NCBI GenBank assembly: GCA_026692885.1
Contig: JAPLNJ010001016.1
Coordinates: 1 to 9,180 of the forward strand
Source: Planctomycetota bacterium
GTDB taxonomy: Bacteria; Planctomycetota; Planctomycetia; Pirellulales; Pirellulaceae
Length of the DNA stretch: 9,180 nt
Reading direction: 5' to 3'
The position numbers and the translations under genes are program-made. The notes under the pieces are model-generated. The model worked only from the letters and a program-made list of their open reading frames with translations. It did no database searches and was not told where the DNA came from. Positions 1 to 6,590 of this stretch are shown in pieces; position 1 is the first letter of the stretch; each line of letters begins with the position of its first letter.

Positions 1-504
1 GGTGGCTCGACCGCCTGGCAAACCAGCGGCCTGCACGATCACGGGCGGGCAAGCGTTGCCGGACTCACTCTGCACGTCCGCACCGAGCTGTCGCAGCGTG
101 TCCAACAAATCGCCAATCGGACGCTGTCGCATGCGTGGGACGCCATCCAGCCGATAGCGCCCGTGGCCCAACGTGGCCAGGGCGGTCAGGAAGCGGATCG
201 ATGTGCCGCTGTTGGCCAGGAACAACTCGGCCGCCGCCGCCGGAAGCTGGACGCCGCAGCCGCAGACAGCCACCTGACAGCGGTCCGGCTCCACGTCGAC
301 CTGCAGGCCCAACTGTTGCAACGCGGCAGTCATCACGCGGGTGTCTTCGCTGTCCAGCGCACCACTCAACACGGATCGGCCTTCCGCCAGTGCCGCGCAG
401 ACCAACGCCCGATTCGTGATGCTCTTGGATCCCGGCGGCCGTACCGAGGCCACGATGGGTCCCCGCGGTCGGATCTCAAGCTGTTCAGGCCAAGTGCTAT
501 TCAT
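1..504 (-). CDS. aroA: 3-phosphoshikimate 1-carboxyvinyltransferase (EPSP synthase), N-terminal part, cut by window edge
   Basis: The gene reads leftward from ATG at 504 and stays open for 168 codons to base 1, so the C-terminal two thirds are missing. EPSP synthase joins phosphoenolpyruvate to shikimate-3-phosphate in the cytoplasmic shikimate (aromatic amino acid) pathway. The N-terminus carries PGSKSITNRAL (residues 24-34), with Lys27, Ser28 and Arg32 matching the substrate-binding K22, S23 and R27 of the E. coli enzyme. NSGTSIRFLTA (98-108) matches the PEP loop NAGTAMRPLAA, and RQRPIGDLLDTLRQLGA (from 126) matches the E. coli RPIGHLVDALR segment around R124. The loop glycine (Gly100) is kept, but the position of E. 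coli Pro101 is Phe105. GAGAGG lies about 6 nt before the ATG and supports this start. It lies downstream of the fabI-like gene on the same strand, separated by a 48-nt hairpin. The identification is firm. Confidence 0.95.
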   Translation of the reverse strand, partial: MNSTWPEQLEIRPRGPIVASVRPPGSKSITNRALVCAALAEGRSVLSGALDSEDTRVMTAALQQLGLQVDVEPDRCQVAVCGCGVQLPAAAAELFLANSGTSIRFLTALATLGHGRYRLDGVPRMRQRPIGDLLDTLRQLGADVQSESGNACPPVIVQAAGLPGGRAT

Positions 505-523
505 GGCGTACCTCTCAAACCAA

Positions 524-571
524 GTAGGTCAGGCTTTCCAGCCTGACGTCAGCCTGGAAAGGCTGACCTAC
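524..571. repeat. 48-nt near-perfect inverted repeat (REP-like hairpin)
   Basis: The left arm 524-547 (starts GTAGGTCAGG, ends CAGCCTGAC) pairs with the right arm 548-571 (ends GGCTGACCTAC) at 22 of 24 positions with no loop. The two mismatches sit symmetrically. It lies between the end of the fabI-like gene (599) and the start of aroA (504). There is no U-tract, so it is not a classical intrinsic terminator, although the RNA hairpin could attenuate read-through or protect the upstream mRNA 3' end. From memory, similar GTAGGTCAGGCTTTCCAGCC units are scattered between genes in Pirellulales genomes; that cannot be checked here. Confidence 0.85.
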
Positions 572-598
572 AAATCTTCACGTTCTCGTCCTCGCCAC

Positions 599-1429
599 TC
601 ACGGCCGCATGGCCTGCTGGACGATTTCGCGATCGAAATAATTGATGGACATGCCGGCGTCGACGACGAGCGATTGCGCGTTGATACCGGACGAGCGAGG
701 ACTGAGCAGGAAGACGGCAACGTGGGCCGCCTCTTGCGTCTGCACCGCTTGCTTGCGGGGGATCACTTGCTCGGCGTACAGATACGCATCGACGTAGCCA
801 GGGATGCCCGCGGAGGCCGAGGTCTTCAGGAGTCCGGGAGCGACCGCGTTGAATCGGACGCGAGATAACTTGCTAAACGACTTGGCCAGGAACGCCAGAG
901 ACGAATCCAGAGCCGCCTTGATCGGTGCCATGAACCCATAGCTTTCGCTGGCCATCCGCGTGGTGGAGATCGAGATCGTAACCACGGACGCTGCGGGATC
1001 GAGTAGTTCCTGCAGGGCGTTTGACAGGGCGATCAGCGAATAGCACGAGATGTCCACGGCTTGCAAGAACTGGCGTTTGCCGGTTTCGTGGAACGGTTTG
1101 ATCCCGTCCCCGTAATCGGCAAAGGCAATGGAGTGGACGAAACCGTGAAACTTCTCCCCCCGCGCGGTCAGCTCGGCACGGAGGCGGGCCACCTGCTCTT
1201 CGTGCTCCACGTCGCAGAGATAGATGTCGGCTCCGGGGAAAAGTTTGGCCACCTGCTCCCGAACGGCTTCGTTCCGCACGATGTGGATGACTTGGGCGCC
1301 CACCTCCTCCAGCGTGCGGCTGACGTGATAGGCCACGCTCTTGCGGTTGGCCACGCCCAGGACCAGGATCGTCTTGCCCGAAAGCTGCAGAAAATCCGGA
1401 GTGGCGGTCATTTCAGTGCCCCTGTTCAT
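599..1429 (-). CDS. fabI: enoyl-ACP reductase (FabI-like short-chain dehydrogenase)
   Basis: A 276-residue short-chain dehydrogenase of the FabI type. FabI reduces trans-2-enoyl-ACP with NAD(P)H in the last step of fatty acid elongation. [19 protein letters not shown] (17-35) matches the cofactor-binding start of E. coli FabI (SGKRILVTGVASKLSIAY). CDVEHEEQ (72-79) follows, then [12 protein letters not shown] (94-105) and [11 protein letters not shown] (126-136). The catalytic Y-x6-K is Tyr164...Lys171, and [10 protein letters not shown] (256-265) is the C-terminal signature. The second FabI active-site tyrosine (E. coli Tyr146, ten residues before the catalytic Tyr) is Ile154 here, so substrate specificity could differ. 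The ATG at 1429 overlaps the epmB stop as ATGA with AAGG 7 nt upstream. A second ATG at 1411 has AGGGG about 7 nt upstream and would give a more usual N-terminus ([12 protein letters not shown]). Confidence 0.85.
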   Translation of the reverse strand: MNRGTEMTATPDFLQLSGKTILVLGVANRKSVAYHVSRTLEEVGAQVIHIVRNEAVREQVAKLFPGADIYLCDVEHEEQVARLRAELTARGEKFHGFVHSIAFADYGDGIKPFHETGKRQFLQAVDISCYSLIALSNALQELLDPAASVVTISISTTRMASESYGFMAPIKAALDSSLAFLAKSFSKLSRVRFNAVAPGLLKTSASAGIPGYVDAYLYAEQVIPRKQAVQTQEAAHVAVFLLSPRSSGINAQSLVVDAGMSINYFDREIVQQAMRP

Positions 1430-2448
1430 AAGACGACCTTGCTAGGCTGCCCGGCCAGCTCGCGGACATAGCGGGGAACCGCGTAGCCTGGCAGACGAGC
1501 GCGCATGGCAGCGATGATCGCCAGACCGCGATCGACCTCCACTTCGAAATGCATCGCCCCGGCGACGCGGTCCAGTTGGTGTAGGTAATATGGCATGACT
1601 CGGCAGTCTAGGAGCTTACGGGACAGTCCGATCAGCGTTTCGGCGTCGTCATTCACGCCCCGCAGGAGGACCGACTGATTGAGTAGCGGGACGCCAGCGT
1701 CCGCCAGTCTGGCCAAGGCGGCGGCCACGTCTTGGTCCAATTCTTGCGGATGATTGGCGTGAATCACCAGCACGGGGACCAAGCGGGTGCCGCGCAGCCA
1801 GTCGATTAGCGCCGGAGTCACGCGTTCGGGAATCACCACCGGCAGTCGCGTGTGGATCCGGAGACGGCGCAGGTGGGGAATTGCCGCTAGCTGCCCGGCC
1901 AAGTCGGCCAATTGGTTATCGGTCAGGGTCAAGGGATCGCCGCCGCTGAGGACAATTTCCTCCAGGGATGCGTCGGCGGCTACTTCGGCCACCGCTTGCT
2001 CCCAGAGCGGCACCGAGGGCCGGTTTTCGCCGTAGGAGAAGTGGCGGCGAAAACAATAACGGCAGTGGACGGCGCAGGCTCCGGTCGCTATCATCAACGC
2101 TCTGCCGTGGTACTTCTGCAGCAAACCAGGACTTCGTTTGGCGGCTTCGTCGCCCACAGGGTCCTGGGTGAACGTCGGTGATTCGGTCAACTCGTCCGCG
2201 AGGGGTAGAATCTGGCGTAGCAGCGGATCGTGGGGATCACCCCGTTTGATCCGGGCGATGTACCCCAGGGGCGCGAAGACCGGGAACGTCTGGCCAGCCT
2301 GGTCGGCCGCCGCCTCCAGTTGGCGGGGCAAGCCGAGTAGGCGGCACAGTCGCACCGGATCGCGAACCGCGGTCTTGAGGGCGGCACGCCACGATTCGGC
2401 GGGCAAATCGGCGCGGACAGAACGGGCTGGGCCGGTTACAATGCTCAT
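1426..2448 (-). CDS. epmB: EF-P beta-lysylation protein EpmB (lysine 2,3-aminomutase family, radical SAM)
   Basis: EpmB converts (S)-alpha-lysine to (R)-beta-lysine, which EpmA then attaches to EF-P. From the ATG at 2448 the protein has 340 residues, against 342 in E. coli. The radical-SAM cysteines are in [15 protein letters not shown] (C-x3-C-x2-C: Cys125, Cys129, Cys132 from this start). [12 protein letters not shown] is the SAM-binding GGDP motif. Further EpmB-like stretches are [35 protein letters not shown] and [17 protein letters not shown], all close to the E. coli protein. An ATG 12 nt upstream (2460) is also in frame, but its AGG touches the start codon. The 2448 start has AGGA about 11 nt upstream and gives MSIVT, which aligns with MAHIVT of E. 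coli. The stop overlaps the fabI-like start (ATGA), so the two are probably translationally coupled. It diverges from efp with only 55 nt between them. Confidence 0.93.
   Translation of the reverse strand: MSIVTGPARSVRADLPAESWRAALKTAVRDPVRLCRLLGLPRQLEAAADQAGQTFPVFAPLGYIARIKRGDPHDPLLRQILPLADELTESPTFTQDPVGDEAAKRSPGLLQKYHGRALMIATGACAVHCRYCFRRHFSYGENRPSVPLWEQAVAEVAADASLEEIVLSGGDPLTLTDNQLADLAGQLAAIPHLRRLRIHTRLPVVIPERVTPALIDWLRGTRLVPVLVIHANHPQELDQDVAAALARLADAGVPLLNQSVLLRGVNDDAETLIGLSRKLLDCRVMPYYLHQLDRVAGAMHFEVEVDRGLAIIAAMRARLPGYAVPRYVRELAGQPSKVVL
2414..2442 (+). promoter_or_regulatory. possible sigma70-type promoter for efp-epmA, inside the 5' end of epmB
   Basis: CGGACA (2414-2419; four of six matches to TTGACA) is followed by a 17-nt spacer and TACAAT (2437-2442; five of six matches to TATAAT). 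Transcription would start near 2449, giving an efp leader of about 55 nt. The elements lie within the first codons of the divergent epmB, which is unavoidable because the intergenic gap is only 55 nt. It is a pattern match in a single sequence, so support is modest. Confidence 0.3.
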
Positions 2449-2503
2449 GGTAACGGGCATCCTAACAAGTCACTTGGCTAAAACGAAGTGGGGAAGAGAA
2501 CAC

Positions 2504-3073
2504 GTGGGTACGTACAAGACCAGCGACTTTCGGAAGGGACTGAAGGTACAGATCGACGGCGAGCCGTACTTGATGATCGAAATGAATTTCGTCAAGCCAG
2601 GCAAGGGCAACGCGATGTACAAGTGCAAGCTGCGGAATCTCGTCCGCGGCAGCATGTTGGACCGCACGTACAAGGGTGGGGACACCTTGGAGATGGCTGA
2701 CGTCGAGGAGATTCAGGTTCAGTTCCTCTATCGCCAACTGGACACCTACGTGTTCATGCACGTGACCACGTACGAGCAGTACGAGTTGACGAAAGAGCAG
2801 GTGGACGACAATTGGAAGTACCTGAAGGACGGCATGGCTTGCTCGATGATGTTGTTCAACGGCGTCCCCATCATCATGTCGCCGCCGAACCACGTCCAAT
2901 TAAGAGTCGAATACTGCGAACCGGGGGTCAAAGGCGATACGGCGACCAACGTGACCAAGCCGGTCAAGGTGGAGACCGGTGCCGAGTTCATCTGCCCGTC
3001 CTTTATCGCCATCGGCAACGTGATCAAGATCGACACGCGAACCGGTGATTATATCGAACGCGTAAGCGTCTGA
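2504..3073 (+). CDS. efp: translation elongation factor P
   Basis: EF-P binds between the ribosomal P and E sites and relieves stalling at consecutive prolines. The start is GTG at 2504, preceded by GGGGAAGAG about 5 nt away. This gives (V/M)GTYKTSDFRKG, the canonical EF-P beginning, and 189 residues, the usual size. The modified-loop sequence KPGKGNAMYK (31-40) places Lys34 exactly where E. coli EF-P is beta-lysylated. The three beta-barrel domains are recognisable: KOW-like N-domain (1-65), central OB domain (about 68-128) and C-terminal OB domain ending GDYIERVSV. Upstream reading frame extends further left with no stop, but that part lies antisense to epmB and does not resemble EF-P. epmA follows 8 nt downstream, so the substrate and its ligase are co-transcribed. 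Confidence 0.96.
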   Translation: MGTYKTSDFRKGLKVQIDGEPYLMIEMNFVKPGKGNAMYKCKLRNLVRGSMLDRTYKGGDTLEMADVEEIQVQFLYRQLDTYVFMHVTTYEQYELTKEQVDDNWKYLKDGMACSMMLFNGVPIIMSPPNHVQLRVEYCEPGVKGDTATNVTKPVKVETGAEFICPSFIAIGNVIKIDTRTGDYIERVSV

Positions 3074-3081
3074 AGCCAGCT

Positions 3082-4080
3082 ATGCCCGCGTCCGGCCTCG
3101 CCGCCGACGGTTTTCGGCCCACCGCTTCCTGGGAACACCTCAGGTTGCGGGCCGAGTTGCTGCGCCGGCTGCGTCAGTTTTTCGACAGCCGCGGGTTTCT
3201 GGAGGTGGACACGCCGCTGCTGTCGGCAGACACGGTCATCGATCGGCACCTGGATCCGTTGCGGGTAACGCTGTTCGACGATGCGCGGCGGCCCGCGGAG
3301 GGCCGCACCCTCTGGCTGCAGACTTCTCCAGAGTTTGCGATGAAGCGTCTGCTCGCGGCCGGCGCCACCGCGATCTACCAAGTGACCCACGCTTTCCGCG
3401 GTGGGGAGCGTGGCCGGCTGCATAACCCGGAATTCACCATGGCGGAATGGTATCGCGTCGGGGATGGCCTGCAAGACGGCCTGCAATTGCTGTCGGATTT
3501 GGCCGAGACCCTGTTGGCGCGGGGCGCCGCGGATCACCTGACGTACCGCGAGGCCTTCCTGCAACACGCGGGAGTCGATCCACTGACCAGCGACGTGCGG
3601 GAACTGGCGGCGCGGACGCACACGCTGCACCTGACCGTCCCGGCCGGACTCGACCCCCAGGATCGTGACGAGTGGCTGGACTTGCTGCTGGTCGAGTGCG
3701 TCGAGCCGCAACTGGGTCAGCAGCGACCGACAATCCTGTACGACTACCCGGCGAGCCAGTCTGCGTTGGCACGGGTACGTGACGGGGATCCCCCGGTCGC
3801 GGAACGGTTTGAGCTCTACGTCCGTGGCATCGAGCTGGCGAATGGCTATCACGAGTTGCTCGACCCGGCGATCTTGCGACAGCGCAATCACAAGGTGAAC
3901 CGGCAGCGGCAGGCGGACGGCAAGCCGATGCTGCCCGAAGACAGCCAGCTGTTGGCCGCGATGGTGAGCGGACTGCCGCCCTGTACGGGCGTCGCCCTGG
4001 GGTTCGATCGCTTGGTGATGGTGGCGGCGGGGGCCGAGGACATCGCCGCAGTGATGACTTTCCCCGTCGAACGGGCGTAA
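3082..4080 (+). CDS. epmA: EF-P--(R)-beta-lysine ligase EpmA (lysyl-tRNA synthetase-like)
   Basis: EpmA (GenX/PoxA/YjeA) is a class II lysyl-tRNA synthetase catalytic core without the anticodon-binding domain. It adenylates (R)-beta-lysine and transfers it to Lys34 of EF-P. The length of 332 residues fits (325 in E. coli), and the protein starts directly with the catalytic domain. Motif 1 region: RRLRQFFDSRGFLEVDTPLLS (28-48). Class II motif 2: FRGGERGRLHNPEFTMAEWYR (105-125), near-identical in pattern to E. coli [21 protein letters not shown]. Motif 3: GVALGFDRLVM (303-313) with the ATP-binding Arg. ELANGYHEL (251-259) is the amino-acid pocket segment of this family. It starts 8 nt after efp. 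The ribosome binding site is weak, so coupling to efp translation is plausible. It converges on the nucleotidyltransferase gene, whose stop lies 9 nt away, with no visible terminator. Confidence 0.95.
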   Translation: MPASGLAADGFRPTASWEHLRLRAELLRRLRQFFDSRGFLEVDTPLLSADTVIDRHLDPLRVTLFDDARRPAEGRTLWLQTSPEFAMKRLLAAGATAIYQVTHAFRGGERGRLHNPEFTMAEWYRVGDGLQDGLQLLSDLAETLLARGAADHLTYREAFLQHAGVDPLTSDVRELAARTHTLHLTVPAGLDPQDRDEWLDLLLVECVEPQLGQQRPTILYDYPASQSALARVRDGDPPVAERFELYVRGIELANGYHELLDPAILRQRNHKVNRQRQADGKPMLPEDSQLLAAMVSGLPPCTGVALGFDRLVMVAAGAEDIAAVMTFPVERA

Positions 4081-4089
4081 CTCTTGAAC

Positions 4090-4743
4090 TCAGCCGTCCT
4101 CTTGCGTCTTTGCACGCTGGACGAGCCGGTCGAAGGCGAGCAGGTAGTCCTGGTGGACCTGGGCCAGATGAGACCGAATCTGTGCGATCTGGTCCTCATT
4201 GCTGCGGATTAACTCCAGGACGTCATACTCATCACGCAAACGTCCGGCAGCCAGTTTCAGTTCCACGAGCGCCGTCAGGGGGACGTAACGTAGCGTCTCG
4301 CCCGCGGCTCCCAACCGTCGCGGATGGGGGATGGTCGTGGGCGCAAGACGTTCGGGTGTCCCCGGTCGGCCGCCTTCGGGCAAGATGTCGACCTGAATGT
4401 CCGTGTCCTTGTGCACGAGCTTGGGCCAGCGTCCGGCGGGCCGCTGCAGGATCTGAAATCCACTGACGGCGGCGACTCGCAAGAACTCTTCGACGCGGTC
4501 GGCTGCCAGCACGATATCGATGTCCTGCGTCATCCGGCCTAAGAATCCGTGACGCCAGACCGCCCAACCGCCGGCGACGACGGACTCGCAGCCCACCGCC
4601 TGCAGCACCCGATCTAAGGCGTGTATCACTCGGCCGTATCGCCCCGGCAGATCCTGGGGTTCGAACATGTGCGGTCGCCCAACCCAGAGTTGGTCGCACA
4701 ATTCCAACGTCCGCGTCAGCGATTCCAAGCTTGGTTGGCTCAT
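4090..4743 (-). CDS. nucleotidyltransferase-fold protein (AbiEii/DUF6036-like)
   Basis: A 217-residue cytoplasmic protein with a minimal nucleotidyltransferase signature. VVAGGWAVWRHGF (55-67) gives the GG motif, then RMTQDIDIVL (70-79) holds the metal-binding Asp74-x-Asp76. IQVDILPEGG (116-125) supplies the likely third carboxylate, Asp119. Such domains occur in AbiE-type antiphage toxins, MNT antitoxins and stand-alone enzymes of unknown substrate. No HEPN or AbiEi partner is seen beside it. The C-terminus (about 150-217) is helical and charged. It is the last gene of the thyA operon, starting 20 nt after the CaMKII-association-domain gene. The fold is well supported; the substrate and role are not known. 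Confidence 0.8.
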   Translation of the reverse strand: MSQPSLESLTRTLELCDQLWVGRPHMFEPQDLPGRYGRVIHALDRVLQAVGCESVVAGGWAVWRHGFLGRMTQDIDIVLAADRVEEFLRVAAVSGFQILQRPAGRWPKLVHKDTDIQVDILPEGGRPGTPERLAPTTIPHPRRLGAAGETLRYVPLTALVELKLAAGRLRDEYDVLELIRSNEDQIAQIRSHLAQVHQDYLLAFDRLVQRAKTQEDG

Positions 4744-4763
4744 GCTAGAAACTCACCGCGTGC

Positions 4764-5153
4764 TCACGTCACAGAGCGATGGAAATGGACGTGCTTCCAA
4801 ACGCCGTCTTTCCGCTGCCAGATGCGAGTCTCCTCGGATCGGGATGTTTGCGGTACACCGGCGGCGTCCAGATGCTGGACCAACCGCACATAGCTGATCA
4901 CCGCCGCATCTTCTCCCAGCAGCCGGACTTGCGGCGCGCAGATCGTCGTGTTCACCGCAGTCTTGCGGGCGCCCAACGCGAAGTAGTAGCGGTGGAAATC
5001 TAGTCCTTCGACCAGCTGATTGCGGGCTTCCGGTTCAAAGCAGCTGAGCGACGGATCGCAGAGCAGCTGGTAGCTCTCCCAGTCCGCTTTCGCGACGCTT
5101 TCCAGCAGTCGCTGCGTCACTTCCAGGATCTCACGTTGGATTTGGTCAGACAT
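4764..5153 (-). CDS. CaMKII association-domain / SnoaL-like (NTF2-fold) protein
   Basis: A 129-residue protein that is little more than one NTF2-like cone domain, strongly resembling the hub domain of animal CaM kinase II. CFEPEARNQLVEGLDFHRYYF (38-58) compares with the hub's FEPEALGNLVEG-DFH-FYF. TTICAPQVRLLGEDAA (69-84) and SRSEETRIWQRKDGVWKHVHFHRS (104-127) also follow the hub sequence nearly residue by residue (hub from memory). No kinase domain is attached. Hub domains assemble into large rings, so oligomerisation is a reasonable inference. No enzymatic activity can be assigned. Its ATG at 5153 overlaps the folA stop by 8 nt, implying translational coupling within the thyA-folA operon. 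Confidence 0.88.
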   Translation of the reverse strand: MSDQIQREILEVTQRLLESVAKADWESYQLLCDPSLSCFEPEARNQLVEGLDFHRYYFALGARKTAVNTTICAPQVRLLGEDAAVISYVRLVQHLDAAGVPQTSRSEETRIWQRKDGVWKHVHFHRSVT

Positions 5154-5637
5154 GGCATACTCGCTCGTAGGTTAGAAAACTGTGGTCGTACTCGTTCTGC
5201 TCATCGCGGGGGTAGCGGATCGATTCTACCAGACGCCAGTCCGCTGGCGGCAGGTCCGGGAAAAACGTGTCGCCTGCCACCTGAGCGTGAATCAGGGTCA
5301 GGCAGATCCGCGCGGTCAATGGCAACGCCTGACGGTAGACTTCAGCTCCGCCGATCACGAATACCTGATCGTCACCGCCAGCCAGCAGGCGGGCTTGGTC
5401 CAGGCTGTGGGCCACGACCGCGCCCGCCGCAGTATAGCTGTCCTGACGTGTGATGACTACCGACGTGCGGCCCGGCAGTACACGCCCGATGGATTCGAAT
5501 GTTTTCCGTCCCATCAGCAGATGGTGTCCCATCGTCAGCCGTTGGAACCTTCGCAGATCGGCCGAAAGACGCCACGGCAGGCGACCGTCTCGGCCGATGA
5601 CGCGATTCTCGGATATGGCGACGATCAGGGTTAGCAT
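5146..5637 (-). CDS. folA: dihydrofolate reductase
   Basis: DHFR reduces dihydrofolate, the by-product of thymidylate synthase, to tetrahydrofolate with NADPH. The protein has 163 residues (E. coli 159). LPWRLSADLRRF (20-31) includes Trp22 and the catalytic acid Asp27 at the same numbers as in E. coli. MGRKTFESIGRVLPGR (42-57) is the NADPH-binding signature, VFVIGGAEVYRQALP is the second nucleotide motif, and YDHSFLTYER lies near the C-terminus. The ATG at 5637 is one base after the thyA stop; a G-rich GGTGGCGG in the thyA tail may act as the ribosome binding site. It overlaps the next gene by 8 nt. Confidence 0.96.
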   Translation of the reverse strand: MLTLIVAISENRVIGRDGRLPWRLSADLRRFQRLTMGHHLLMGRKTFESIGRVLPGRTSVVITRQDSYTAAGAVVAHSLDQARLLAGGDDQVFVIGGAEVYRQALPLTARICLTLIHAQVAGDTFFPDLPPADWRLVESIRYPRDEQNEYDHSFLTYERVCHV

Positions 5638-5638
5638 G

Positions 5639-6454
5639 TCACACCGCCACCGAGGCCGGGATGTGCGGATGCGGGTGGTAGTTCTCCAACTGAAAGTCCT
5701 CGTACCGGTAATCGAACACCGAAAGAGCGTTCGGGTTCAGACGCATAGTCGGCAGCAGACGGGGTTCGCGTGCCAGTTGCCGACGGGTCTGCTCCAGGTG
5801 ATTCAGGTAGAGATGTGCATCGCCGAACGTGTGCACGAATTCGCCGGGCGCCAGTCCGGTCACCTGGGCGATCATCAAGGTCAGCAGCGAGTACGAGGCG
5901 ACGTTGAAAGGTACTCCGAGGAACACGTCGGCGCTGCGTTGATACAACTGACAAGACAGACGCCCTGGTTCGCCGTTGGCCCGCGGTGGTGCCACGTAGA
6001 ACTGGAAGATAACATGACACGGCGGCAAAGCCATACGCGGCAGGTCCCCCACATTCCAGGCGCTGACGATCAGCCGCCGCGAGTCGGGATCCGTACGGAT
6101 ACGCTCCACCAATTCGGTGATCTGGTCGATCCGCTGTCCGTCCGCCGCAGGCCAGGATCGCCATTGGCAGCCGTATACGGGGCCTAACTCGCCCTGCTCG
6201 TCGGCCCACGCGTCCCCAATTTTGACACCGTGCTCGCGCAGGTATGGGATGTTGGTCTCGCCCCGGAGGATCCACAGTAGCTCATGGATGATCGATTTGA
6301 GGTGCAGTTTCTTCGTCGTCAGCAGCGGGAAGCCCTGACTCAGGTCGAATCGCATCTGGTAGCCGAAGATACTCTTCGTACCGGTTCCCGTCCGGTCGTG
6401 ACGTTCCACGCCGTGGTCCAGGATGTGCTGCAGCAGGTCCAGGTATTCGCGCAT
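5639..6454 (-). CDS. thyA: thymidylate synthase ThyA, with unusual Ile62/Pro70/Gly80
   Basis: ThyA methylates dUMP to dTMP using methylene-tetrahydrofolate. From ATG at 6454 it has 271 residues (E. coli 264), and numbering runs parallel to E. coli for the first 154. Visible are Arg21 in DRTGTGT, Glu58 in IHELLW, the catalytic Cys146 in [11 protein letters not shown], the dUMP-binding RRLIVSAWN and [16 protein letters not shown], and [17 protein letters not shown] near the end. Three positions look wrong for the family: Ile62 (normally Phe in LLWFL), Pro70 and, most strikingly, Gly80 where E. coli has the active-site Trp80 (IWDEWADE). The second copy at 8861-9180 has Phe, Arg and Trp there. 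An in-frame upstream extension to 6715 is antisense to the glycosyltransferase and is rejected. It leads a four-gene operon. Confidence 0.95.
   Translation of the reverse strand: MREYLDLLQHILDHGVERHDRTGTGTKSIFGYQMRFDLSQGFPLLTTKKLHLKSIIHELLWILRGETNIPYLREHGVKIGDAWADEQGELGPVYGCQWRSWPAADGQRIDQITELVERIRTDPDSRRLIVSAWNVGDLPRMALPPCHVIFQFYVAPPRANGEPGRLSCQLYQRSADVFLGVPFNVASYSLLTLMIAQVTGLAPGEFVHTFGDAHLYLNHLEQTRRQLAREPRLLPTMRLNPNALSVFDYRYEDFQLENYHPHPHIPASVAV
6082..6400. repeat. left copy of a direct repeat (thyA codons 19-124)
   Basis: This stretch matches 8861-9180 in the same orientation with four substitutions (6113, 6217, 6246, 6271) and one extra base in the right copy (8901). The left limit is sharp at 6081/6082. 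The right limit is unknown, because the copy runs off the window while still identical. Confidence 0.97.
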
Positions 6455-6461
6455 GCTTGGT

Positions 6462-6490
6462 CTTTTACACTGGCGGAGCCTTGGTGGCAA
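6462..6490 (-). promoter_or_regulatory. thyA: possible thyA operon promoter giving a nearly leaderless mRNA
   Basis: On the minus strand TTGCCA (6490-6485; five of six to TTGACA), a 17-nt spacer and TAAAAG (6467-6462; four of six to TATAAT) lie just before the thyA ATG at 6454. The expected start of transcription would fall at or within a base or two of the ATG. No purine-rich ribosome binding site is seen in front of the ATG, which agrees with leaderless initiation. It is a single-sequence pattern match. Confidence 0.35.
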
Positions 6491-6590
6491 GACGGCCGGC
6501 TTCGTGTCTACCGTTGGCGGCCAGGGCAGCCTACAATGTGGCCCCAAGGGCGGCTTCAGTGACATAGAACAACAGGACGGGCCGGTACGC

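Noticed and set aside
135..868. Overlapping plus-strand open frames
   Set aside because: They are antisense to aroA and the fabI-like gene, with low-complexity Arg/Pro-rich products.
2138..2503. In-frame upstream extension of efp
   Set aside because: It lies antisense to epmB, has no EF-P similarity, and the GTG at 2504 gives the canonical N-terminus and length.
3049..3891. 280-codon minus-strand open frame
   Set aside because: It is a shadow of epmA in high-GC DNA; no recognisable domains, rich in Arg/Gln, and the opposite strand is certain.
5450..6187. 245-codon plus-strand open frame
   Set aside because: It is antisense to thyA and folA, both unambiguous.
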